Below, piece by piece: positions 20,201 to 60,255 of a stretch of DNA of 64,000 nt. A program made the translations under genes and the position numbers. The DNA comes from Apostichopus japonicus (Eukaryota > Echinodermata > Holothuroidea > Aspidochirotida > Stichopodidae), in assembly GCF_037975245.1 (NCBI RefSeq), contig NC_092565.1, positions 15,157,499-15,221,498 on the forward strand, in the 5' to 3' direction. The notes beneath the pieces were generated by a model. It had not been told where the DNA came from and did no database searches. It was given only the letters and a program-made list of their open reading frames with translations. The stretch's first letter is position 1; each line of letters starts with the position of its first letter.

Positions 20201-21952
20201 CTGGGTGCATACACCTATGATTTCTATGGCATAGATTAAATGTCAACATCTTTAGTTGTATTTAGTTCATGGATATCTTCAGAGAAGGAATCATTTCTTC
20301 ATTGAGATCTCTTCACAGACATAATACTGTTGCAGGTACTTGATGACTGTGGGATGACATTACCTGACAGATTATTGCTTTAAGATTGATGAACTACCTG
20401 GTCACCACCACTCTGTATAATATCCATGGCAACGGTGTGCAGCGTGAAATCTACAGCATGGACAATTAAAAAACTCATTTCACTGTACGTAAAACGGGGG
20501 GAACATGAACATATTCAAATAGCACATGTATCATACATTTTCGTATAGACCTCACAAGAAGCACTATATCCATGAGGCTCAACAACACGTTATGTAACAT
20601 TTCTTTTATGAAGTACTTCAGAGCCACATATTAAACGTTTGATTTCTTTAACACTAGATAAACATTAACAAAATGTCAGAGTTTACTCTGATAGTTTTCT
20701 ACAAATTTTGTCAATCTGAGTGTAGGAGAACTAAATATATTTATCCTTGTTTCAATTTGTCTCTTTTGGGATTACGGATTCCTTGTTAAGTTTTATTCAT
20801 CTTCGTTAACGACAAAAGACTTGAATGATAAATACCTGCAAAATAACATCTGATGACAAAAACTACGAAAAAATAGAATTTCCCATATGACAGAGTATCG
20901 TTTTCTAGAAAGTAATGAACACTTTTGAGTTTAATAATTCAATAACTAAGGCTACTTGCTAACTGGTATGTAACTACTGTAAGTGTACTAAAATCCAATT
21001 TCTTATTTTTATAGCTTCTCATAAAATCGAGTAATTGATTCTTTTGACTTGCTTTAACGTAACTCATATGCGCTCATTCTTCAATGTTTTCCTTCCAAAT
21101 CCCCATGTACTGAATATGCATGAGCTTAAACATAACTAAAAGACTAATATAAGCAGGCTGCTGTGTAAAAGAAAAGGAAAAGCATATTAAAGATATTTGC
21201 ATACTGTAACTTAAAAAGACTTTCATCTACAAAGATCATGACTAGGTGACTCATATTAGTCTGAACAAATTATCTCAAGAATATACACAAAGAAAAAAAA
21301 CCTTGAAGTAAAATTGGCTTGGAAGATGATTACGTCCCAATATGGTGAAACATTTCAGTAAACATAATATGCAAGGTTCTTCCAACGGTTGATCCAGGCA
21401 CAACCTCCTCCAATGTAAGACCAATCGATGTCTCTTGCAGACGGCTCGCTTGATCTCTGCTGGAACTATCCCATACGAACAAAAATGTTCAGTGAATAAC
21501 ACAATCTCAGTAAGAGTGCATAACGTGCTTTAAAAAAGCTCCCAAAAAGTATCTGTGAATGAAACATGCTATGTGCAGTGTGCTCCAATCAGCATGTCTC
21601 TCCCCATCAATATAGCCAGTAACAAGCCCCGTCATGGCTACGACCTGCCCGCTAGTTCAACAAACTCAAATGTGCATGTGTGATGCAACTGTTTTGAAAA
21701 GTGTTAAAACAAGACTTAAAAAAACTCATTTAAGTACCAAGTTTTTTGAGAGTCTCAAGCTCAAACGCAGGCGATACTTATCTGCACATCGATACGACTA
21801 TACACACTGATAATAATACTTTACTGTGAAAGTTCACCACGATGTTTTACTTCCTTTGCATGATAGTAAAGAATATATTGATAAGCACGTAGTTACTTGT
21901 TATCATCAAAACCACACGTTGAAGAAGACTCACAGCGGCCTGTAAGTGACGA

Positions 21953-48398
<26,446 letters not shown>

Positions 48399-51300
48399 GA
48401 CGTGCACTCAGGCCTACCTGCTGTAAGAAAAGAACAATAACGGAGATGGGTAAACCAATGAGTTTTGATGTCTATATGGAAACATGACATGGTCGAACAA
48501 CCTTTAAAACGATGCTACGGAAATTAAGTTCATCGGTTATTTACTGCAGGGATCTCTTTGCATTAGTTAACCCAAGCCTCATATGGGACAGCAAGTCATT
48601 CTAGATAACACTGCTCTTCCAATGGAACATAACTTCTGGTAACTTGGTTGCTGCATTTTAACAAGCGATGTAATATGTAACTAATGCAGTGCTCCTACTG
48701 CAGTCACTAGTGAAACTGACTTTCTCACACAAATGCCAATGCACTTGTAAACTTTTCTGTAATCTCTTCATCAATCAATACATATAACTGCAAAGGTACC
48801 AGAGCGGGCGGCCAGCAAAATGATTACTGCCTATAAGGAAGGGTAACCATAGGTAACCATATTTTGAAGGGAATTGATAAACACACATTTTAATTTACTC
48901 CTCTTCTTGCACTAGTTAGCAAATTTATAACAATTAAGTAAAAGAGACTATTCCGGCAAACTATCAGTCATCTGACTTTATCACAATGGAAGGCTAAAGT
49001 GATAACCACCTGACCTTTCTCTTGAGGACCTAAGAACTCACAAATTCAACCCTTGCTGCTTTGTCTCAAGACTGTGATTAGATAGAATTTAAGTTTAATG
49101 GTGAATTGGTATGTTAGGCTAGACAATTGTTTCACCTATGCTGCAGAGATACCTCCAGGGAGCCTCAAAACAGCTGTTCTTGAAGGAGTAATGCCCAGTG
49201 ACCGGATTTCACATTTTAAGGTTGCTTACAACACAGCCCAAACTGAATGAATTTTTTTTTTCCTAGATACCTTACAATGAAGCCTTAAATGTTAAATATG
49301 ACATCAGTCCACACATATCCCAATTACAAAATGTGATTTCAACCAACTTTCCCAAATTGGCATTTGTTCAGGTAACATAAAATTAGAACAATACATGTAT
49401 GCTTCATCTGTTAAAGGGAATCTGATATTCTGGCTCCAGCAAAGACAATGAGACCGAGGACCGACACCAGGGTCAATGTCATTGCCCCCCCCCCTTGTTT
49501 AACTCTTCATGTTTCTATACTTTCTATACCTGCATACAGATGATTTGTACATCACTGAATCCATTTTACTTGGTGCACATATATATTGTAATAATCCACC
49601 TTACCCTAACTAAACCTACCTAGCCCTCACCCAAATACTTAACCCCCCCCCCCCCTAAACAACAGAGCAGAAACCAATCCCGTTTGTGTACTAATGGTTT
49701 ATAAATACATAACAGCCTGTGGAGTTGCCACACAGATCTGAGCCTCTCCTTCACACTGATGCCCTTGTGCAATTAGCTTTCAAATGACGAACCTTACGAG
49801 CTAATCTTTCTAATATTTTCTACCACAGGGTTTTGATTCTGCGCTTGATATGATTGCCAAAAAAGAACTCAGACCAATTTAGGCCAGGTTTGAGACTATT
49901 AGTCTCCATCCTCTCTTGCCAAGATCTCCTCTGCGGGGGTCACTCTTGTCAAGGAGATTCTCTTCATCTACTTACCTCAGGTTCAATAACCTCTCTGACG
50001 AGCAGTTAAATAATAATGGCCTACAGGCCTATTACTCCTTAAAAGATCTTTTAGTAAATGACAGTAAGTTTTGCTGGGAGAGTGATTTTAAAGCTTGTCG
50101 GTTTTTGGTCATCTTTCAGCCTCGGATACTACAGACAGTAGTAGAAAGAATACTTCCTGCACACAAAGTAGCAGACCAATTTAATTTTTAATAAGTGAGG
50201 GATATAACTTATCAATAACTCATAAATTTCTGTTACATGGCTCAAAGTAACTTCATTTAGATTAAAGTCAGTACACTATATGTCATCACTAATCTTCAAG
50301 TAATTCAGTTTTCTTTCGCTTTGTCCAGCACAAGATGGCTTGCAGCATGATGATATGTACAGTATATGCAAACTGTACACAAGGAGATGGATGCACAAGG
50401 ATGTATCAACAACAAAATTTCATCAAAAGGTCTACAGTGACAGAACACGTATACTTTTGGCCACATATTTTTAAATCTAGCACATAACATAATTTCAAGA
50501 TGTTTTACGTTATGAAATATTTTAATAACTCAAGACCAATGAAACCATTAATACAGATGGTACATGAAAAGAGACTAAACCTGTCCATCTGGCTTAGGAA
50601 CCTTCAGATAAATTGTCATTATGACTGATCTCTTTAAGGAATGGAATGGGTAGCTGCTTTGTAGCCATGAATAAATCAGCTACCAGTTTGTGTGAATGAA
50701 ATTTTAGCCTTAACGCTGGTCTGCACTGATCTTGGGACCCAGTAACCACCAGCAGTAATTTGACATAATTACAAATGCAAGGATAATGAGTTTGGGATAT
50801 ACGACTATTGTAAGCATTAGTTTCCACAATATCATTGCTTACCAGTTACCAGTAATTCTATGTAAAGTTCCTTGCTCTCAACAGATAGTTTCACTACCAC
50901 ATGATTCATGGCTATTATATAGATCTCAATAGCAAATATTTATAATTCCACCTCTCATTGGTGACCAACCACACCCAGTACAGTAGGTCCACAGAATCTT
51001 TTCCCAAACTAATTAGCATATATTTTTTCAACTAGATATTCTTTAAGAGAAATAATGTATGTAAGTACAGTTCATCCAAGTTCACAGTGTTGCTCTAATC
51101 GCAGTGTTAAAACTTAAAACATTACCGGTCAAGTAATAGTTGGTTAGGTACAGTACTGTTCATGGGGAAAGTACATATTAAAATGGACTGGAGACTGGTA
51201 AAAGAGCAGCAAATTAAATTCTGTATCTAAGTCAGCATGGCGTATGATGCTGGTTGACATTTTCTTCCTTGTTCAATCTCTCTGGCGCAGATCATTTCAT

Positions 51301-53789
51301 GTGACTGGTTCTTAAATCCTCTGACAAGAGATGTCATTTTACAGGAAAGACGCCTACAATGTGATATTTATAGACATTTTATACATCAAGACATTCCACA
51401 TTGCTGTAAAGGATATCATATAGAAGAGGACAATAACCTGAAGGGATCAGCAGGGGCAATTGGGGGGGGGGGGAGTGAGTCGGAAACATGCTACTCTGGG
51501 CCCCTTTCAAGATTTGTTACTTTGAAGAGCCCTAGCAACCATGTGGTTGCTGGTTTACTGTTCAATGACATCTGACTACACTGTCTGTTCTGTAACAGGT
51601 TGTGTAGTAACATCGCAGAACCATATGATCAAAAGCAAACTTGTTCCTATCCACTTAAAGCCGGTACTGTGTCTTAAAACCATTTTTTATGAATATTTTT
51701 GTGTCTCCACCATGATGTACTGACTCAGTACTAGTATTAACACTACAGTAGCTGTGATTATACCGTGTAACTTTATCACTTGTGACAAAGAGTTGAAGAG
51801 GCTGACATCCATGATTTTCTGCAAAGTAACAGTGAAACTTTGCACAATTGTTGCAACCAATACCTGGTGTCATTTCTTATTTTCTGTGCACAAAGATGCA
51901 GTTAACTACTTCACAAGTTCTTTCAGAAATGTTTTGGTGACACATGACAATACATGCAGAATGACAAGTTCCTATGTGACTTTAACTCATGTAAATTGTA
52001 AAGATAATTTTGCAGAAAACCAAACACACAACTGCCCAGTTCATTGAAGTTTGCAGCAATATCACTGACTGCAGTACTTGATATTGTCACTCATGTACAC
52101 TGTCTGCGTACAGAGAAACATTCGGAGAAATCGTTGTTACTCATTCCCATAGCTCTACGATGGGTGTTGTGGTATCATTATCAATTAATGCTTCAAATAT
52201 GGTACGAAATAAAGCAAACAGAGCTCCCAAAGATATCAATGACACTTCTCCTAGAGCTAATATTGTATTTCTTTATCAAAGCTTTCTACCATATGAGAAT
52301 GAATGATAACTAACGAAGTGGTAAAATAATGCAGTTTATGTCCCCAGCCTTCAACGAATAATAGGTACCTTTTGACAGACCTTTGAATAAACCAATCAAA
52401 GATATTGACCCTTTTAACTGACTGTTCAGTGTCCATGTACACATGTATGTGAAATGGTCCTATGTCAGCATTTTGTCCACTAGTGTTATGCAGAAACAAA
52501 ATTTGTGTTACAAAATTCAACATTATGAAGTTGTAAGCTGTACAGTACATAAAAAAGTCCATAAAAAGAGCTGTTGTTGGTCTTTATTACAAAGACAGCA
52601 AGTGAAAGCAGAATGGTCACAGCAAAGTGTGCATGATTCTACCACAGTAATTTCTTTGCGGTCCTTTAGGACTACTGTACATGGTTAACTTGTACAGTAA
52701 CTTTCTGTGCAATGCTCGTGTTAAACCTTCACATATAGCCAAATGCAACATCTGATGCTTGAGTTTTTTAATCAACACTGCATGATTTTATTTATATAGT
52801 GTGTTGGCAAAGGGATCAGAACAGGGTTGGGTTGACTATATGGAAAAATAAATATTGCATATGAAAACTGTAACTTGCAACAGGAGTTAATCAAACTGAG
52901 CATGTCTGAGGACTAATATAAGAGGCATTGCCTCGTGCCATTAAGATCTGTATGCAGAATTTTTCTACCACATCTAACTAGCTCAAATTAAATGATGATT
53001 GGTAAAAAAAGGCAGCATTTTTCTGACGACACTTTCTGTCAAGACACTTGTTTGTAAGGGAGTCGTACCCTAGATGATGTCCAAGACTGAATATGTGGTT
53101 GCTAGTTAGTCTTGCTATAGTTGTTCTTTTTTACTTTGTTCGTGCACACTCAAGAAGTATCATGAAATGTGTGCTTCCACTGCGCACAGGGGTGAAAATA
53201 AGCACCTGCCGGGCGCAAACAGGGCCCACAACTTCCCTACTAGCACCAACATGATTCCTACACAAATACAGTAGGCTCCGCGCTGCTTTTTCAACTTGGT
53301 TGCGACCAGCTAATTCCCCATATAATGTATGCCCATTACGAAGTGCAATGATTAACAATCACGCACTATACAGTACCTCATTGCAACTTTGAGCCGCTAC
53401 TCGAGTAGCGCTTCGGCATACATTGTCCCAATTTTATATTCTTGTCTTGTACCTGCAAAATGGTGTGCGAAAAGTGTCACTATTACTCAATTACACTGTC
53501 AAAATCAAATGATCTTTAAGCAATGAAAATGTAAGGATGACTAGGCATCTATCTTACACACACACAATCGGTGTCGAGTGAAAATCTGAAAACCCTTTGC
53601 AAAATCATGACAGCGATACCAGCAAACCTGTCTCAAAACTCCTTAAATTGTTGTATATTTTGCAAATTTTTACTGATGGCATGTAGAAAATGCCTCATGG
53701 TATCGTTTAGTTGGTGTTTGGACACCTAAAGTGTATTGGTATACTGATATGGAACATTTTTCTTGCGTTTTTGTGTTAACGAACCTAAT

Positions 53790-54255
53790 ATTATCCTACC
53801 ATTGTTAGTGTATGGCACAATGAAGCCTACCCAACTCGGCAGTTCTATGCTTTGCCAGCAAATATTGTTTTACCAAAATGACAGTTAATCATGTATTATG
53901 GATTCAAATTTCTGCATATCAACTCATTTCATTTACTTATGAATTGTAATATCGTGAAACTTGCAGTAAAGTGGTTACAACTTGGTAAAGTTTTGTATAT
54001 TGTAGTAATTTAATGCTTTTATATTTTAACTTCAGATGGGGATTTCCTCATGTTTATTGTTTGTGGTCTACTTGGGCCGCTAGTATTATACTCTACTGAG
54101 TAGGGGTTGCCCATCATTCCCAAGCAGGGTTAATGAACCTAATATTATCCTACCATTGTTAGTGTAAGGCACAGTGAAACCAAACCAACTCGGCAGTTCG
54201 GCCACTAAATTATACTCTACTGTGTAGGGGTTGCCTGTCATAACCCAAGCCGTCA
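53790..54255 (+). repeat. Duplicated segments in two interleaved pairs
   Basis: GAACCTAATATTATCCTACC plus ATTGTTAGTGTA...CAACTCGGCAGTTC occurs at about 53792 and 54134. TATACTCTACTG[A/T]GTAGGGGTTGCC occurs at about 54087 and 54211. Looks like a local duplication with later rearrangement. Confidence 0.7.
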
Positions 54256-56257
54256 AGCGATCGATATTAAATACAACTGAATAATTACAAATGAATGATA
54301 TTAAATACAAATGAATACAACTTATTTATGAATTATGCCTTTAAAACATATTATGTACTTCGTAAGCTCAAACCGGTCACTTTAATAAATTATTATCTTA
54401 GATTTTAAATAATGGTTTCGCTGTATGTTTATAAATGCTCCATGAAGTTTGTGAAAAACCTCTGAACATGAAAAGTTCCGTACATAACCTATCTACAGAT
54501 AGCGAACCATTTTGCACTGTTACTTCCCATTGAGATTGGTCACTGACAAAAATCAGTTCACAACTTAAACTTGCTTCAAGTTTGCAAAGGGACTGTTCTT
54601 ATCATTCTGTGAATTGTTTGTAACCTTGCTCATATTGGTGTTTGACTAGCCCACGAGTCACTTGCCAAAATGTCGAGCATAGCGCATCTTCTATTCACCA
54701 AAGCTTAAATTCTACTCACCAATGGCGAGTTGGCAACTGTAATTACTGAGGCCCGCTAGGGCAATACATAAGCCTAATGTGAACATGTATATAGGCTACT
54801 CAGGCTATTCAGTCACGTATATGGTAAGAATGTAAACAACTGTTACTTTTTCCTGCAAACTTATTTAAGGGCTACATTTATTCTTATATCCTGAAGTTAC
54901 ATTTAAAATCAACACATGCGATGTTTTTCCACGTATGATGCTTTTAGTGATCTATGAAAAAGTTCTGTCACTTGCATGCGTGCAAGCCTATAGCCTTTCG
55001 AGCCTAACAGGGAAATGGCCATTGAACCAATTACTCATGAAAATGTGGTTCCTAAAAAGGGTGTGAAGACTCGCGCACAAAGAAACCTCTCATGCCGGTA
55101 ATCTGACCTATTTTCAAAGGAGGTGTAACAGAAGTGTTAGACATCACCATCGATCCCAGAAAATACACACACAGCTTGCTACCGTCGGTAATTAGACACT
55201 AGTGTACAGTCAATACATACAGCTACGGTCAGTACCCACAACAGTGTACATTTCACGTTTCATTACTGTCTGCATTTTGTAGCGACAGGAAGAAAACTTC
55301 ACTTGCAAGCAACGGAAAGTTAACTACTACGACTATTTATAGAATAGTTGGAAATTTAGTAGAATCGACATCAATTAGACCCTTATTATAGTTTGATGAT
55401 GTCCAATGTTTAATTATGTACCAATCTCATGATGCTTGATTCTTTCAAGGATGGAAAAAAGTAGTTGCTCAAAAGTTTGTCCGCTGGGAGAAGTAACAAA
55501 TTTTACAATTAAACACATTGAGATAGAAGGGAATATCACCAAACGATGAAATTATGGAGAATACACATGAATTTTATCCTCACGTTCATTCATTCAAATA
55601 AAATTGGAAATGGAGAACCTTAGTGGTTTTACAAATTTCCAGTCTAGGTAGTCACGGCTTGGACCAGGAAGTCTTTTTTTCAAGTTGGACCAGGTAGTAA
55701 TTGTTTTCAGTAGGTTCCTGTGTTCCCATTCCCATCACTACTACTAGTATAGTCAGTATTGCGAAGTTCGCCATACTGCGAAGTTCGGGCACCCTAAGAA
55801 ATACACGATTTTCACCATGAAAACCTACAGGAAGAGCCAAATTTCACCAAAAAGTACGAAGCTACAGTTATTTTCTCTCCAAAATGACCCGTGTGCAAGA
55901 AATTACTTACATATTTGTCAATAAAATGACGAAGATCTATGAAGTCTGTTATAATTACTGAAAGAGCAACAGCGCCACCAATTTTTACCAGCGCCACACT
56001 GTAGGTTGCGTGGCCGAAATTCGCAATACTCTAGCAAGAAATACCAGTTCCACAATCACGAAGAATCTTCTTGGAAAACAACGTGAAAACAGTTTGCAGG
56101 AAAGAAAGTTTGGCCGTGTATCGTACTATAACAAAATTCTCCCACCATATGAAGTATATTTTCAAATGATTTATACCAGAAGATTTAGTTTTGGGGTGTT
56201 TTAAGTCTTAAGTGGGCGAACTTCGAAGTCACCATCCTACTACATATTGCGTTTTTC

Positions 56258-56370
56258 ATTTAAATTACAAACTGGCTCCAGGTTCTCTCCAAGTGGCACC
56301 TGGGTCTGCTTAGGTCCTGTGACCCACTTTTCACAGAAAAGTCGCTCCTTAACCTCAAAATCTTAATTTC
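56258..56370 (+). repeat. Dispersed repeat, copy 2
   Basis: Homologous to 26258-26370: TTACAAACTGGCTCC, CCAAGTGGCACCTGGG, CACTTTTCACAGAAAAGTCG and CTCAAAA. Same orientation. Confidence 0.65.
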
Positions 56371-56687
56371 GCCAATGCTTGCGCACAAGCCAATGTGCCG
56401 TAAGGGCATTACCACTAGGCCTAACTTAGTATTGTTTGTTCATGTAGAGAAATTTTAAAATGCACGTTTTCTATGCAGACTGCAAGTTTTGGGGATTTGT
56501 TAAAATCGTCTTAAAACTAGGCTAAGTATATTAACAATAACACGTACATGGACTAGGCCTACTATAAAACTGGGCAGCAGTTTACACAGCAACACCAACA
56601 TTAATAATAATAGTTGGGTTAGGCTAGGCTAGGCCACACAGCTCGCACTAGGTCAGTATCTAATACAATTTTGATCTTGGTAGGAAA

Positions 56688-56720
56688 AAGCGGAAGTCGA
56701 AAATCGCCATTTTGTAAACT
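56688..56720 (-). promoter_or_regulatory. Candidate CpG-poor promoter core: ETS and YY1-like sites
   Basis: The minus strand reads AAAATGGCGATTTTCG then ACTTCCGC. YY1-like AAnATGGCG and ETS CGGAAGT (plus strand) within 30 bp are typical of housekeeping transcription starts. It could serve CtBP 8.3 kb downstream through a 5' UTR exon. No splice donor was confirmed. Confidence 0.25.
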
Positions 56721-58395
56721 TTATAAATGATAAAATTTAAAATAAAGGGAAATTAGAACCATGCAGATTAAAGGAAAGGACAATATTTTTTAGGAAATAA
56801 GTCTCGTGACCTCATTGATAGCATACCTCTCGCGGTGTGTGTTTGATGAGACAAAAGGCTTCACTATGTATGGTGTGCATGCGATACTATGTACTACTAC
56901 TTTGGTAGACAGCCACGCCGATCCTGTACCGATACCAGTCGAACTTTCGCTTCAGTTTTTCACTTTTCAGCCCAGGAATTCTTCATCTATGTGTACTAAA
57001 CTTGGTTTTATTCAACAATCTTTCAGATATGTATCACGCTGAGTCTCATTAAAGCGGTAATAAGTAGAAAGTGGCTAAAAGCCGAATTTTATCACAGCTC
57101 TTGCATGCTGCTAGTCTTGCACCTAACACGCTTTCCTCTATTAATGGCCTCCAAAAAAAGAGTTGCCAATGTAATGTCAAAATTTAACATTAGGAACTAA
57201 ACGTAGACTCATTGACAAGAATTCTAAATAAAAGTACTTTGTTAATTCAATGCTCGCAAGAAAATTTTTTAAATACATATTGCGTCAGGTAATATATTTT
57301 TATATTGGAAAAATGGACGAATTTTAATGGAATTCTTGCATTCCAGTACCGTCATACCTTTAAGGATATTAATGCATGTACTTCGTTCATTTATACATTA
57401 TCATGTTTGCCCTTTGAAAGGGTTCTTCCAAGGTCAGCATTGTATTCTGGCACATAACCGCCGAAATTATTGCCAGGAATTTAGATGGGTGTGTCGTCAT
57501 GATGGTATAAACAGGAATACTAATTATACAGAAATACGCAAATAACAATGTAGATATTTTTATGAGTCAAATACGTTTAAAAAGTTCACAATACCACTCC
57601 TGATGCGGTATTAACAGATTTAGAATAAAGTGGCGCCAGTGTTAAGTTCTTTTCTACGTTATTACTTTTCCAAATGCATATTCGCGTGCACAGTATGCAT
57701 GATTACCAAAATTATTGAGTTGTGCGAACTCGAACAAGGCTATGACCTGGGGTATTCTGAAGTAGTCTATTACTGACAATTTATTGCCGAGTCAATGTTC
57801 ATGTAAATTACAACATAATGCTTTAATTCACTTCACTACGGAATTGGAAATAGCTCGTTAGTTAAAGTATAGGTACAACTAGGCTCAGTCGCCATGCAGG
57901 TAGGCCGGGTTACAGTCATAACAATAGACCTTCTCTCCCCGTCTCAACTAATTATGTAAGGGGATCTCAGGGGGATACGAGATTTTAGAACGGAGGGGGT
58001 ATGGCCCTGAGGCCCAAGGTAGGGGATCTGTGGAATTCCACCCCCCCCCCCCAATAAAATAGACGTGAAATTTTGCATTCACGGTGAGGCATTGACTTTA
58101 GGCAATTTAAGTCTGTAATTAGGTCTACACGACCTGTTTGATTTTTTTTTTTTGTGGAGTGAAAAGGATCATGGATCCGTAACGATTTCAACAACAAAAA
58201 TTAGGGATCAAGGCTATCACTATATTCTAACGTGCGGCGGGTGAAGACTGAGTCTCACTCATCGGTGTGCACGATATAGTTGAACGAATATTTGTGTATG
58301 TCCTCGGTGCGTTAGTATTTGTCCACTCGGTATACACGGGCCACACAGCCTATAGATCCTGATAAGCTGCCTGTTGCATTTGCACGTTAAATTAA

Positions 58396-58720
58396 GGTGA
58401 CCATACGTCCCCGATTTTCGGGGACAGTCCCCGATTACGGTGTGCTGTCCCCGATGAACAAGTGTCCCCGAAAATGTCCCCGATTCGTCAAAATGTTCAG
58501 GAATTTCGAAAATATCCCACATTATTAGTAAACTAATTGTAAAAACAAAATTCCGGGGAGTTATGCATCAGTAGAAAGGGTGTTTACTCTCATGAATGAC
58601 TTATGGAACTCAGGGAAATCTCAGCTGAAGGTTGAAACTGTGAAAGCCATGCTGCAAGTCCGAACCCATTTCAGTATGTCTATAGTGTGGAATTCAGCAA
58701 TAAGCTCAGTAGCACCAATG
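58396..58720 (+). mobile_element. hAT-type transposon remnant with transposase C-terminal fragment
   Basis: The left part (58396-58490) is rich in GTCCCCGAT repeats following GGTGACCATACGTCC, an end sequence seen in many animal DNA elements. From 58571 the plus strand encodes VERVFTLMNDLWNSGKSQLK then VETVKAMLQVRTHFSMS, resembling the C-terminal dimerisation region of hAT transposases. The rest of the transposase and the right terminus are missing. Confidence 0.65.
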
Positions 58721-59870
58721 AAGTATTGAAGAAAAAACACTTTTCAGAGAAGTACACTAAGACCAATTGATCACGAATTTATGACACAAGCAACTCACAA
58801 GCTCTCAAAGAACCACGTTAAGTAAGTGAATTTCATCTAAGAAAAAGCTATTTTTGAAAATAAATCTGATTTAAAAAGTGTTCTAAGTGTCACCAGTTTA
58901 CATCTAAGCACCTGAGGCACTTGTTAAATACTTTGTCTATCAATTAATAACGCCTATGTTTGGACAGAATAAAGTACTGTTACAGTTTGTATTTGGGTTG
59001 CCACTGACTCATGAAATCAAAATTGAGGACACTTCTATATGTTTCGAGAGCCATGTCGGGACCTATAGGGAGGATTTATGTGACCGTGGGCCCTGGACAC
59101 CTTCCCAGGCTTGTACAAGATTATATTTCATTTTCCTACCTTAAGTACTAGACTATTGTAAAACCTTGCATGCTTCTCTTTATGTCATGTTTCCTCGGGA
59201 CCCTCCATATTTTCTCTGGCCCTTTAGATTACACGATCCGGCCCGTGACCCGGTAAGCCATTTATTGACACTCGTTTCTTCAACCATGAATATTCTTCAA
59301 CCATGAAAATGATCGATGAATCGAACCATATCGTCCAGCCCTCTCCTCAGATGATTCGTTCCCGAAGGAACTCCGTGCTTTTTTTCATTTACAGAGATTT
59401 GTAAATAAAGAGACATTCACAAAAAGAGGTCGCTGTTCCTCCTTGCAAACTCTAGAGCACCGTACATATATAGTCTCCTTGCTCTTATCTATAAGACTCT
59501 TGACAAACTTCATTGGAAACTCAAGTGCCGTCGGAAGATGTGATAACGGCTCTGGCAGATTTAGTGACCTGTCTTGTTGCCCAATATCCTAGCAGAGAGC
59601 CTTGGCTACATACATCTGACAGCAGCTGGCTCTGGTCCGAGTACGGGCCTCTTAGTGGATCATATTTCCAATATTCGAACCTAGGCCAACATATCTATCA
59701 CTTTCCTTGTCATTATTTGTGCTATAATATTATTTAAATTAAAATTACGGTAGTTCGTAAGATATAATCCCCTGAATTTGCCCAATATTTGATAATATAC
59801 ACGCAGGGATAAACGCATTATCTTCCATGGTTGCATGCACTGGATTCACATAACAACTAAGTCTCAGTTG

Positions 59871-60082
59871 TATGTATGTATGTATGTATGTATGTATGTA
59901 TGTATGTATGTATGTATGTATGTATGTATGTATGTATGTATGTATGTATGTATGTATGTATGTATGTATGTATGTATGTATGTATGTATGTATGTATGTA
60001 TGTATGTATGTATGTATGTATGTATGTATGTATGTATGTATGTATGTATGTATGTATGTATGTATGTATGTATGTATGTATG

Positions 60083-60113
<31 letters not shown>

Positions 60114-60126
60114 GTATGTATGTATA
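59871..60126. repeat. (TGTA)n microsatellite, about 255 bp
   Basis: About 64 tetranucleotides, nearly uninterrupted until a single change near 60112. All long frames here (YVCM, HTYI) are repeat translations. Confidence 0.99.
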
Positions 60127-60255
60127 TTAGATCCTCCTGCAAGCAGGAACTCGCGAAGAAGCCTCATAGGCTTATCAAAGCCGCAAGCTGACCGAAGTCA
60201 GTCTCTTACATTCATATTTAACGTCCATGATTATGATTTGTCAATTGTCAACAAC

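Larger units (their letters stand above)
14237..21952. other. Intergenic region between PUS1 5' end and CtBP 3' end
   Basis: It should contain PUS1 promoter/5' UTR sequence on its left and the CtBP 3' UTR on its right; neither boundary can be placed. Seen otherwise: a 56-bp tandem duplication at 16742-16853, a palindrome-rich patch of CATATG repeats at 17205-17260 and pyrimidine-rich runs. No frame resembles a known protein. Confidence 0.6.

Noticed and set aside
49916..50191. 91-codon frame with Leu/Ser-rich sequence
   Set aside because: No family features, splice context or conserved neighbour; likely chance.
53171..53200. CAGGGGTGAAAATAAGCACC, resembling a hAT terminus
   Set aside because: No matching inverted end or flanking duplication was located.
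55652..56220. Possible inverted-repeat element with GCGAAGTTCGCC words at 55757 and 56213
   Set aside because: Only about 11 bp match between the ends and no target duplication was found; too weak to call.
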